Shown: piece after piece, positions 1-9,600 of the stretch | Layout of the letters: every line of letters begins with the position of its first letter | Numbering within the stretch: position 1 is the stretch's first letter | Source of the DNA: Vagococcus vulneris | Lineage (GTDB): Bacteria > Bacillota > Bacilli > Lactobacillales > Vagococcaceae | Length of the DNA: 40,597 bases | NCBI RefSeq assembly: GCF_003950515.1 | Contig: NZ_NGJS01000018.1 | Location: 1 to 40,597, forward strand | Reading direction: 5' to 3' | The notes under the pieces: model-generated | What the model was told of the DNA's origin: nothing | Seen by the model: only the letters and a program-made list of their open reading frames with translations | Database searches by the model: none | Made by a program: the position numbers and the translations under genes

Positions 1-42
1 TTTCCATGTTGTGTGTGATAAACTTTGATTGTCCTTTTTCAT
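1..42 (-). CDS. tnpA: IS200/IS605-family transposase TnpA, N-terminal fragment
   Basis: Only 14 codons are present, reading MKKDNQSLSHTTWK. I recognise this as the conserved N-terminus of the small IS200-type tyrosine (Y1 HUH) transposases, which move single-stranded copies of the element. An AGGAGG ribosome site (49-54) stands 6 bases before the ATG. The gene is cut by the window edge, not broken by mutation as far as can be seen. The catalytic HUH and tyrosine residues lie outside the window. Confidence 0.8.
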   Translation of the reverse strand, partial: MKKDNQSLSHTTWK

Positions 43-49
43 AAGGGAC

Positions 50-108
50 CTCCTAAATGATTGATATTTCGTGGTCGGGAAACCAAATATATCTTATCAT
101 TTTAGGAG
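50..108 (-). promoter_or_regulatory. tnpA leader stem that can hide the ribosome site
   Basis: CTCCTAAATGA at 50-60 is complementary to TCATTTTAGGAG at 97-108, with one bulged A. In the tnpA transcript this pairing covers the AGGAGG ribosome site, which should keep translation low. Sequestration of the tnpA ribosome site is known for Salmonella IS200. Read on the plus strand, the same stem is followed by a T-run (about 111-117), so it could also end an antisense transcript, as in IS200. A further CGTGGT/ACCACG pair lies at 70-75 and 120-125. Confidence 0.6.
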
Positions 109-173
109 ACTTTTTTTATACCACGCTAAAAGCTCTTCTGAACCACCCGCATAGCAGGTGGTTTTCAAAACAT

Positions 174-210
174 ATAAAAAAAAAGAACAGCCTATTTTAG
201 ACTGTTCTTT
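174..210 (-). terminator. Rho-independent terminator after the DUF4822-like lipoprotein gene
   Basis: Perfect 9-bp stem (182-190 with 202-210, AAAGAACAG arms) and an 11-base loop. On the minus strand it is followed by an uninterrupted T-run. It lies 14 bases past the stop of the lipoprotein gene and separates that gene from the IS200 end. Confidence 0.85.
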
Positions 211-224
211 CTGATTAGTCTCAC

Positions 225-1208
225 TTAAAAAGTAAATTCCGGCTTCTCTGCACCTTTATACGGTTCATGTTCGACGAAAACTGTGATTTCTTTACCATCC
301 TTATCTTTACCCATACGTTTATACGTGAAACGCTTATCGTTTAATTCTGTTAGTTCTAACGCTGCCCCATATTTATTCTCTCCGATTGATACATGTGCTC
401 GGATTTTATTATGATCTAAGACATCAAAGTAGCCGAAATCGCCTTTTGATTTACCACTCTCTAAATCAAAGAATTCATATTTATTGTTTGCAGCATCAAA
501 TTTCGCTAAACTGATAAACATTTTATTGGCTTCTGTTACATCATTACCGGCTTCATCAACTACTTTGGTTCCATTCCATAACGTTTCTGCTAATACGTCA
601 ATTCCTGGTTTACTTGTTTCAATGTCACCCGTTTTTGCTTCTAATTTGCCGCGCCCTTTAGTAAATTTCAATTCTTTATCTGCGTAAGGAATATGCTCAA
701 CAAAGACTTCAACATCTTTACCGTTTTTGTCCTTACCCATACGTTTATACGTAAATACTTTATCCGTCATTTCAGTCATATCCACAACTGCTTGATAATC
801 TTTTGTGGCTGAAATCAATATACGCTTTTCACCGTCAGCAGTAATAAAGAACGTTCCTTCATCGCCGCGTGTTTCACCAGTTGCTTTATCAAAAAATTCA
901 TAATAACCTGTTTCTTTATCATATTTAGCTAAACCAATAAATCCTTCATTTTCAGCTGTCAAATCGTTATTATCTTTATCGTAGACTTTTGTTCCCTGCC
1001 AATTTGTTGCTGTTAATAAATCTGTGTATTCTGCACCTTTTCCTTTTTCCGTCGTCGCTGCTGCACTGCTGGTATCAGTTGATTCCACTATGCTGCTACC
1101 TTTTGATGATTGACTAGAGTCCTTGGTAGTTGCAACGTTGCTACCGCATCCTACTAGTAAAAGTGTCATTCCTGCTAGACTTAAGTATCCAATTATTTTT
1201 TTCTTCAT
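225..1208 (-). CDS. Lipoprotein with two tandem DUF4822-like domains
   Basis: A 327-residue exported lipoprotein of unknown function. The N-terminus has a lysine-rich start, a hydrophobic stretch and a lipobox LLVGC, giving lipidation at Cys21, then a Ser/Thr-rich tether to about residue 58. Two homologous domains follow, at about 60-185 and 205-325. Each starts with an NW/LWxGTKV motif and ends with FTYKRMGKDK-x-GK and VFVEH-x-PY. I associate this pattern with the DUF4822 family, common in enterococcal lipoproteins. A GGGG-containing ribosome site precedes the ATG, and a strong terminator follows. It diverges from the two-component system, so the pair may sense or control the same envelope condition; that link is inference only. 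Confidence 0.8.
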   Translation of the reverse strand: MKKKIIGYLSLAGMTLLLVGCGSNVATTKDSSQSSKGSSIVESTDTSSAAATTEKGKGAEYTDLLTATNWQGTKVYDKDNNDLTAENEGFIGLAKYDKETGYYEFFDKATGETRGDEGTFFITADGEKRILISATKDYQAVVDMTEMTDKVFTYKRMGKDKNGKDVEVFVEHIPYADKELKFTKGRGKLEAKTGDIETSKPGIDVLAETLWNGTKVVDEAGNDVTEANKMFISLAKFDAANNKYEFFDLESGKSKGDFGYFDVLDHNKIRAHVSIGENKYGAALELTELNDKRFTYKRMGKDKDGKEITVFVEHEPYKGAEKPEFTF

Positions 1209-1317
1209 CTCTACATCCCCTTCATTTCTTTTGTTAACTTAACTATAGCAAATGACTATAACGATAATCTGTATAAAAAATAAACAAATTATTAACAAAA
1301 ATAACATCAAATAAACT

Positions 1318-1346
1318 TTGACTAATGAATCCTCTTAAATTAAACT
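1318..1346 (+). promoter_or_regulatory. Candidate promoter of the two-component operon
   Basis: TTGACT at 1318-1323 and TAAACT at 1341-1346 with a 17-base spacer. The -35 box is good and the -10 box is moderate. It lies 38 bases before the kinase start, in the divergent gap with the lipoprotein gene. TTTTGTTAA at 1229-1237 and its inverse at 1292-1300 flank the middle of this gap and could be regulator contacts. Confidence 0.5.
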
Positions 1347-1383
1347 TGTATTAAACGAACGGAAAATCTATGGAGAGATATTT

Positions 1384-2874
1384 ATGACGATCAAACGACG
1401 ATTTATTTTTTCTTACATTAGCGCAATCCTAATTACACTTGGTTCATTGCTGTTGATTTTATCGTTAACTTTTTATATTACGTTAGGAAAAGTTCCTTCA
1501 GTTCAAGATATGTATAAAATTTTGACAACACAGCGCTCATTAACAGCTGATGAACAAAAAAGTTTTGAAGAATTAAATAATTATGTTCAAAAATCAACTG
1601 AATTCGTGAATGAACCATTAAAAGAAGATGTCAAACAAACCATTAAAGAAATTGAAAAACGCCAATTAAATGTCGTGATTCGAAAGAATAATCAATTTAT
1701 CTATTTTTCTCAAGATTTAATTGAAAAATCACTACAATTCCATGCACCTGACTATGAACTATCAAATTTTGAACCGATTGGTACGATTGATAACGCCGGA
1801 AGGCTTTATCATTACATAAAACATGATTTTAAATATTTAGATGGAACAAACGGCAGTTTTATTATTTTACGCCGAGAAAGTAATCTATTTGAATTCTTTA
1901 CACGTCAGGGTATTTGGTTAATAAGTACTATTATTTTATTCGCTATTTTGTTAGCCATCTTTATTAATCGCCGACTAACAAAGACGACTGTCAAGCCATT
2001 AGAAAATTTGGCAGTCGCTACACAAATTGCTTCCTTTGACAATAAACAGGACTACCAAGCCCTAATTGCCAGTTTTCCGCAACCGGAAATCAGTCAAGAC
2101 GTTGCCCATATTCAATCAAGCTTTAAAATGATGTGGCAGACAATCGAAAAAAACAACCAACTCCAAAAACAATATGAAGACAATCGGCGCGAATTGATTG
2201 CTAATATGTCTCATGATTTAAAGACACCGATAACATCGATTATCGGATATGTTGAGGGTTTACGTGACGGTATCGCAAATACTGAAGAAAAACGGCAAGA
2301 ATATCTTAACACTATCCACCAAAAAGCTATCAGTTTAAATGAATTGATTGAAACACTTTTTTTGTATTCTAAACTTGATATGGAAAATGCTGTCATCAAT
2401 AAAGAAATTACTGATATCAATCGACTGCTTCGCTTAATTACTAATGATTATCAACTAAACAATCAGGCTGAGTGGAAAATAAATTTACCTCAACATGAAA
2501 TTCTAACTGAAATTGACCCACTACAAATGACACGTGTATTGACTAATATTATTGAGAACAGTCTTAAATTCAAACAACCTGCTAAGCAAAGAGCCACTAT
2601 TTCAATTGACTTAAGGACGAATGGTTCATACGTCGCAATTACGATTAAAGATAATGGTATCGGTATCTCAGAAGAACAACTGCCAATCGTGTTCGAGCGC
2701 TTTTATCGAGCTGATAAATCAAGAACACCAACTATCAAAGGATCTGGACTTGGACTGAATATCGTAAAAAGTATCATGGAACATCATGACGGAAGCGTAT
2801 CGATTACCAGCAAACTGAATGAAGGAACAGAGGTTGTCCTAACATTGCCATTGATAAAGGAGACGACATTATGA
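1384..2874 (+). CDS. Membrane sensor histidine kinase
   Basis: A 496-residue transmembrane kinase that autophosphorylates on histidine and passes the phosphate to the regulator encoded next. Visible parts: membrane helix at about 8-33; extracellular sensor region to about 175; second helix at about 176-195; HAMP linker; HisKA box NMSHDLKTP with His277; HATPase with the N box (NIIENSLKF), G1 box (DNGIGI), F box (FERFYRAD) and G2 box (GSGLGLNIVKS). The architecture is complete and of usual length. GGAGAG at 1372-1377 sets the ATG. The last codons overlap the regulator by 4 bases (ATGA), so translation is probably coupled. The kinase-first order is less common than regulator-first. The stimulus cannot be read from the sequence. 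Confidence 0.93.
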   Translation: MTIKRRFIFSYISAILITLGSLLLILSLTFYITLGKVPSVQDMYKILTTQRSLTADEQKSFEELNNYVQKSTEFVNEPLKEDVKQTIKEIEKRQLNVVIRKNNQFIYFSQDLIEKSLQFHAPDYELSNFEPIGTIDNAGRLYHYIKHDFKYLDGTNGSFIILRRESNLFEFFTRQGIWLISTIILFAILLAIFINRRLTKTTVKPLENLAVATQIASFDNKQDYQALIASFPQPEISQDVAHIQSSFKMMWQTIEKNNQLQKQYEDNRRELIANMSHDLKTPITSIIGYVEGLRDGIANTEEKRQEYLNTIHQKAISLNELIETLFLYSKLDMENAVINKEITDINRLLRLITNDYQLNNQAEWKINLPQHEILTEIDPLQMTRVLTNIIENSLKFKQPAKQRATISIDLRTNGSYVAITIKDNGIGISEEQLPIVFERFYRADKSRTPTIKGSGLGLNIVKSIMEHHDGSVSITSKLNEGTEVVLTLPLIKETTL

Positions 2875-3563
2875 CAAAAAATATTTTAATTATTGAAGAC
2901 GATCCAAGCATTGCAAACTTGCAGAGAGACTACTTAGAGATTAACGACTTTACCGTCACTATTAAACATGATGGTAAAGAAGGTTTAGAACAAGCACTAA
3001 TTAATGACTTTTCTCTGATAATCATCGACATCATGTTACCAACAACGGACGGATTTACTATTTGTAAAGAAATCAGAAAAGCGAAAAAAACGCCAATCAT
3101 GATTGTGTCAGCAAAAAAAGAAGATATCGATAAAATCAGAGGTTTTGGTTTAGGTGCTGACGACTACATGATTAAACCATTTAGTCCAGGCGAATTAGTG
3201 GCTCGTGTCAAAGCACATATTGCACGATACGAATCTTTAGTTGATAAACCCATCGATAATAAAAAGATTGAAACTTCTGGTTTGACTATTGATAGATTAG
3301 CTCATCGTGCCTCTGTTAATCAACAAGAAGTTATTTTTACGGCTAAGGAATTTTCCTTGTTACTATTTTTAGTAACACATCCTAACCGTGTTTGGCATAA
3401 AGAAGAGTTATTTGAGTCCGTTTGGGGACAAGATGTTTTCGATACTGAGGTGTCAACTGTGGTTGTTCATATCAAACGGATTCGTGAAAAACTAAAAAAA
3501 GCTGGATTAAGCGACTTTCCGATTGAAACAATTTGGGGAAGCGGGTATCGATTCAATAAATAA
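2871..3563 (+). CDS. OmpR/PhoB-family response regulator
   Basis: A 230-residue DNA-binding regulator. The receiver domain (about 3-118) has the acidic pair Asp10/Asp11, the phosphoacceptor Asp53 in IIDIMLP, and Lys102 in MIKPFSPGE. The C-terminal winged helix (about 133-228) ends in the typical VSTVVVHIKRIREKL and WGSGYRF motifs. It is cotranscribed with the kinase through a 4-base ATGA overlap. Its targets are unknown; the neighbouring lipoprotein and giant adhesin are natural candidates by position only. A shared hairpin terminator ends the operon 2 bases after the stop. Confidence 0.95.
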   Translation: MTKNILIIEDDPSIANLQRDYLEINDFTVTIKHDGKEGLEQALINDFSLIIIDIMLPTTDGFTICKEIRKAKKTPIMIVSAKKEDIDKIRGFGLGADDYMIKPFSPGELVARVKAHIARYESLVDKPIDNKKIETSGLTIDRLAHRASVNQQEVIFTAKEFSLLLFLVTHPNRVWHKEELFESVWGQDVFDTEVSTVVVHIKRIREKLKKAGLSDFPIETIWGSGYRFNK

Positions 3564-3564
3564 A

Positions 3565-3596
3565 AAAGCTGTCGGACTTAACTGTCCAACAGCTTT
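3565..3596. terminator. Bidirectional terminator between response regulator and adhesin genes
   Basis: AAAGCTGT at 3565-3572 pairs with ACAGCTTT at 3589-3596, with an inner GGAC/GTCC stem. A-rich and T-rich flanks give a U-run on either strand. It lies between two convergent genes whose stops are only 47 bases apart. Confidence 0.9.
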
Positions 3597-3610
3597 TTCG
3601 TTGTACCTAT

Positions 3611-6600
3611 TTATTGTTTTCTTCTAAAGACAATGAAGGCACCTGATAATGATAGAACAATCGTTCCTAATAGTGTTGCTAGAACAGCTTCACTATGAGC
3701 TTCGCTAGTTTGCGGCAATAATCGAGATGCACTTGATTGACTGCCAACAATACTATTTCCATTACTTGTTGCTGGAATAACCGGCGTAACAGATGGTCTA
3801 CTCGGTTGAACTGGAATACTAGGAGTCACTGGTTTTGGTGGAATAAGCGGTTTTACTGGTACAATCGGCACAACATCTTTGCTAATCGTATTTATAATCG
3901 TTGTTCCTTCAATGCGGCTCGTGTAATATTTTACGGATTGTTCTTTTACCGTATATTTATAGCCATTCATTTCTTTATCATATTTTGGTAAATGACTGAA
4001 TTTATAGGTCCAATTCCCATTACTGTCAGCCCGAACAACTTGTTTTTGATAAGCTTGTTTGCTGTCGTTTTGGAATAAATCAACAACAATGTAATCAGGA
4101 CGTAATTTAAGTTTGTCTTGATTATCTTCCCAAAGCTTATTACCAGAAATAGTTGTTTCTTCATCATTAATCAGTGTATTGGTTATAGTCGTGCCATTAA
4201 TCTGACTTGAATAATGAGCGACTGGCTGTTCCTTCACAGTGTAATGATACTCAGCATAGTTGCTGTCATACTTAGGTAGATTATTAAATTCGTAATGCCA
4301 CTTGCCATCCTTATCTGCATGTACTGTCTGTATTTGATAAGGTGTATGTCCGTCGTTTTGATACAACTCAACAACAATACTGTCAGGACGTTTGCCTAAT
4401 TTATCATTTCCGTCTTGCCAAATCTTATCACCGATTACTTCTGTTTTTTGATTATTTTTAAGTGTATTGGTAATCGTTGTACCAGTAACGCTTGTTGTAT
4501 AACCCGGAACTGTTTGTTCCTTAACAGTATAACGGTAATCATTGAATTGACTGTCATGTTTTGGCAAATCAGTAAATGTATAGGTCCAATTACTGTCCTT
4601 ACCACCTGTGACGGTTTGTGTTTTAAATGGTTTATCTCCATCATTTTGATACAACTCAACAACAATACTGTCAGGACGTTTGCCTAATTTATCATTTCCG
4701 TCTTGCCAAATCTTATCACCGATTACTTCTGTTTTTTGATTATTTTCAAGTGTATTGGTAATCGTTGTACCAGTAACGCTTGTTGTATAACCCGGAACTG
4801 TTTGTTCCTTAACAGTATAACGGTAATCATTGAATTGACTGTCATGTTTTGGCAAATCAGTAAATGTATAGGTCCAATTACTGTCCTTACCACCTGTGAC
4901 GGTTTGTGTTTTAAATGGTTTATCTCCATCATTTTGATACAACTCAACAACAATACTGTCAGGACGTTTGCCTAATTTATCATTTCCGTCTTGCCATACT
5001 TTCTTACCTGAGACAGTTGTCTTTTCAGAATTGTTGAGGCTATTGGTTATCTTTGTACCGTCAACTTTGCTGCTATAACCTGGAACTGTTTGTTCCTTCA
5101 CAGTATATGTATATAGATTTAACTGTCCATCATACATTGGCAGATTGTCAAAACGGTAGGTCCAATTATTATCAGAGCCCCCTGTAACAACTTGAGACTT
5201 AAATGGCTTATCTCCGCCATTTTGATATAACTCAACGACAATATGATCAGGACGTTTACCCAATGTATCATGATTATCTTCCCATATTTTCTTACCAGAT
5301 ATCTCTGTCATTTCATCATTTCGATACGTATTTATAATGTTCGTTCCGTCTACTTGACTATCATAACCAGCAGGAACATTACGTTCTTGAACAGTGTATT
5401 GATATTTATTTAATTGTTCATCATACTCTGGTAAATCTGTAAAAGTATACTTCCATTTACCGTTACCATCAGGAGAAACATGTTTAGTGTCTAATGGAGC
5501 ATCTCCATTATTTTGATACAGATCAACAATAATGTCTTTAGGTCGACTTTGCAACTTATTATTATTATCATTTTTCCAGATCTTTTCACCAGAAACATCA
5601 ATTTTACCTTTTAGGTGGAGCGTATTCTCTATCGTCGTGCCATTCACTTCACTGACATAATCTTTTGGTACATCGATTTCTCTGACAGTATATTGATATT
5701 CTTCTAACTTATTGTCATATTTAGCTAAGTCAGTAAAAGCATAGTACCAATGTCCATTACTATCAGGTGTCACTTTTTGAGTCTCACCTACTACAGCTTT
5801 ACTATTTCTAAATAATTGAACCGTGATATGATCTGGACGTCTCTTAAGATGATTATCATTATCATGCCAGATCTTTTCACCAGCAATTTCTGTTTTGACC
5901 GCATTTTGATATGTATTAACGATATTGACCACATGGTGATTATCGTCAATTGTTGGGATACGTTCAATAGTACTTTCATAATTATCCACATCAATTTCGT
6001 CTACAGAGTAGTCATATTCACGACCTTTATCATCATATTTACGTAACCCTATAAAATGATAGGTCCAATTTGTGTCATTTCCTACAATTTGTTTATTTTG
6101 GTTACCATCTTTATCAATCATTGGCAATCCATTTTGAAGTACGATAACTGTGATATTTTCTGGGCGTGTTTTCAATTTATCGTCTTCGTCTTTTTCCCAA
6201 CGTTTAGTACCACTCAATTCAACTGTTTCGTTATTATTATATATATTAACTAGATTTTGACCATCTGAATGACTAGTATATCCCTCAACTGGATCTTCTT
6301 TTATATGATAATCAAGTTGATTACCGTCTTTATCATAAGCATCTAAATCCTTAAATTCGTAATACCAGTTATTCTTAGCATTTAATTTTCTCGTTTGACC
6401 AGTATCATTTGTTCCTTGGTACAAATGAATAACAATTTCTTGTGGTCGATGCTTTTCAAATCCTTCATCATCCCATATCTTTGCCCCAGAAATTTGTGTT
6501 TTACCTTGTGCAAATTTATTGGTGATATTTAGTTTATCGTAAGTCTGTTCGTAATTTGGCACTAGATTTTCTGACACGGTATAAGTGTATTTATCACCCG

Positions 6601-9600
6601 TTTCCTCGTCATATTCATCCAAATCTGTAAAATTATAGTGCCAAACATTTGTTTCCTTCTTATCAGCATCTTTACTCGTTACTTCTTTTTGATCAATTTT
6701 AATACCGTCTCGAAGCAAGTTAACCGTAATACTTTCTGGACGTAATTTTCCATCACCATCATCCCAAGTTTTCTGACCGGAAACATCTATTTTGCTCTTA
6801 AGAACAAGTTTATTAACGATGTTGTGTCCACTTTGATGACTCTCATATTGATTGGGCACTATTTTTTCAACGGCACGGTACTGGATTTCGTTTCCGTGAT
6901 CATCATATTTAAGAAGGTCTTCAAAGCTGTATTCCCAATTATCTTCTTTTTTGACATTCTTAGTTTCAACGTCATCCCATTTTTCCTGATGTTCTGTCCC
7001 ATTATTGCGTTGAAGCGTCACATCTACTGAATCTGGACGCTTAATAATAGTACCGCCAAAGTCATCCCATAATTTTTCACCTTCGTATTTAGTTCTCTCT
7101 TGATTCCGATACGTATTTATAATAGTCGTACCATTAACAGAACTATCATAATCTGGGATTTTTTCTTCTTTAACCGTATAGATATTTTCTTCTAAGTCAT
7201 CGTCATATTTATCTAAATCAGTAAAATGATAATCCCAATTACCGTCTTTATCAGGTTTAACTACTTGAGAAGCGATTGGAATAGATCCATGATTTTGATA
7301 AAGTTTCACCGTAATTGATCCAGGTCGAGAATTTAACTTATTGTCAAAGTCATTCCATTCTTTTTTACCAGATAATTCAGTTTTTTCGGTGCTCTTATAT
7401 GTATTAATAATGGTTGTACCCTCAACTTCACTGACATAATGATCAGCTGGGACATTCTTTTCCTTCACAAAATACTCAATGATTTTTAAATCAGCATCAT
7501 ATTTGGGTAAATCTTTAAAGGCGTATCTCCAACTATTATCCGCTCCAGCTTTAACCTTTTGCGAATCAACGAAAGTACTGGATTTACCTTGTTTTTTATA
7601 AAGTTCGACCGTAATACTCTCAGGTCGTTGATGTAGTTTCTGATTTTGATCATTCCAAAGTTTTTTACCAACAACTTCTGTCTTAAATGATTGTTCATCT
7701 ATCTTATTTGTAATGACTGAATTATTAACAATGGTTTTATAGTTATTAACTGGTTCTTCGGAGACAGAGTAAACATACTCTTTTCCTTTATCATCGAATT
7801 TTGCTAAATCTTTAAATTTATGCTGCCATTGATTAGTTTCGTTTAACTCAACTGTCACAGGCTGATTGTTTTCAATCACTGGTTCATTATCCCGTAATAA
7901 ATTCACCATAATTGATTCTGGACGAACACCAAGTGCATTATTACCGTCATCCCAGGCTTTCATTACGCTAAATTCTGTTTTTTCATCATTTTTATACGTA
8001 TTAATCAGATTAAAACCATCAGCACTGCTTTCGTAATGATCAATAGGTTCTTCTCTAATCTCGTATTGATTTTCATCACCCTTTTCATCATAGACAGGTA
8101 AATTACCAAAGTCATATCTCCAGTTGTTTTCCGCATTCAAGATTTTTGGTTCAAGAATATCTTTGCCATGATTAGTTAAATGGACAATTACTTCTTTCGG
8201 ACGTCTGTCCCCAAAACCAGCATCTTGCCATTGCTTTTCACCTGAAATGGCTATGGTTTGATCGTTACGGTATTTATTTGTGAACTTGTACGTGTAATGA
8301 TTACCATCAACCTTTGCCTCTTTTTTTGTTTCATAATCTGATGTTTGTATTTCGACAACATCATAATCGTATTTATTTCCAGACTCATCATATTTCGGAT
8401 AGTCACCATCAAATTTGAATGACCAACTTACAGATACATCCTTATTCGATTGTGCAACTGTTTTATCAATTTCTTTTCCATTTTGTTTCAGAACGAAAGT
8501 GACGCCTTCTTTTGGACGTGTTTCAAATTTATCATTATAATCATCCCAAGCTTTTTCCCCTGAAAACAGTACTTTTTCCTCATTCTTATAGTGATTAATA
8601 ATATCATTGCCGACTACTTCTGATTGATACACAGAATTGTATTCAGGCGGCATAGTCTCACGCACCGTATAATGATACTCATTAAAATTGGTATCGTATT
8701 TTGGCAAATCGGTAAATGTGTAAAACCATTTTCCTGATGAACCAGGTTTATCAGGTTTCACTACTTGCGTTCTAAATGGTATCGTCGCATTATTTTGAAA
8801 TAATTCGACAGTAATAAATTGAGGACGGTCTTTTATTTTTTCATTATAGTCATCCCATTTTTTCTCACCTGATAATTCAGTTTTTTCTCCATTAATAACT
8901 TCTGGTGACAACTTATTCACTATTTTAGCCACATACGTGTTATCATCTATCTTTGTTAATTTATCAATGGTGGTATCATAGCCGTTCACTGAATCCTCAC
9001 GAATATCATAGTTAATTAGACTACCTTCGCCATCATATTTAGGTAAATCAGTGAATTCGAATGCATAGTCTGTAGATTTTAGTGCTTCGGTTGAAGCTAC
9101 TTCTTTGCCATCATCTAAAAGTAAAATTTTGACAGAATCTGGACGTCGTTTTAATATGTCGTTTTTATCGTCCCATTCTTTTTTACCCTCAACTTTTACT
9201 TTTTCCGTATTTCGATACGTGTTAATAATATTTGTATTTTCGTATGTCACTGTGTAATCTTTTAAGTCAGATTGACCAGCCACTTCACGAACAGAGTATA
9301 CGTAGTCTTTTCCGGCTTGATTATTATGTTTAGGCAGGCTAGTAAATTCATATTGCCAATTATCATCTGCAGTGACTTTTTGAGCAGGCCATTGGTTCTT
9401 ATCACCAGTAAATACCTTGCCATCTTGAAGTAATTCTACCTCAATTGACTTAGGACGTGGATGATTAGGAATTTGACCATTATAATCATCCCAAACTTTG
9501 ATTCCACTGATATTTGTTGTTGAGGCATCATGATATGTGTTAGTTATCGTTAAATCAGTTTTATCTTTGTAGTCGTATTTTGTGATGTAAGTCGGTATAC

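Larger units (their letters stand above)
1..170 (-). mobile_element. IS200/IS605-family element, left end (partial)
   Basis: The first 42 bases encode the start of an IS200-type transposase on the minus strand. Outside it, at about 139-163, is a short hairpin with AACCACC and GGTGGTT arms, typical of the subterminal hairpins that TnpA recognises at IS200/IS605 ends. These elements have no terminal inverted repeats and make no target duplication, so the outer boundary near 165-170 is approximate. The rest of the element lies beyond the window edge. Confidence 0.8.

Noticed and set aside
4415-4975. Two identical 90-codon plus-strand reading frames (4415-4687 and 4703-4975)
   Set aside because: They are antisense to two near-identical Cna_B repeats of the giant adhesin; no ribosome site, and their identity is explained by the 288-bp duplication.
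4356-4996. CRISPR-like or satellite-like direct repeats
   Set aside because: Period is 288 bp with no short repeat/spacer structure, and the repeats are in frame within a coding sequence.
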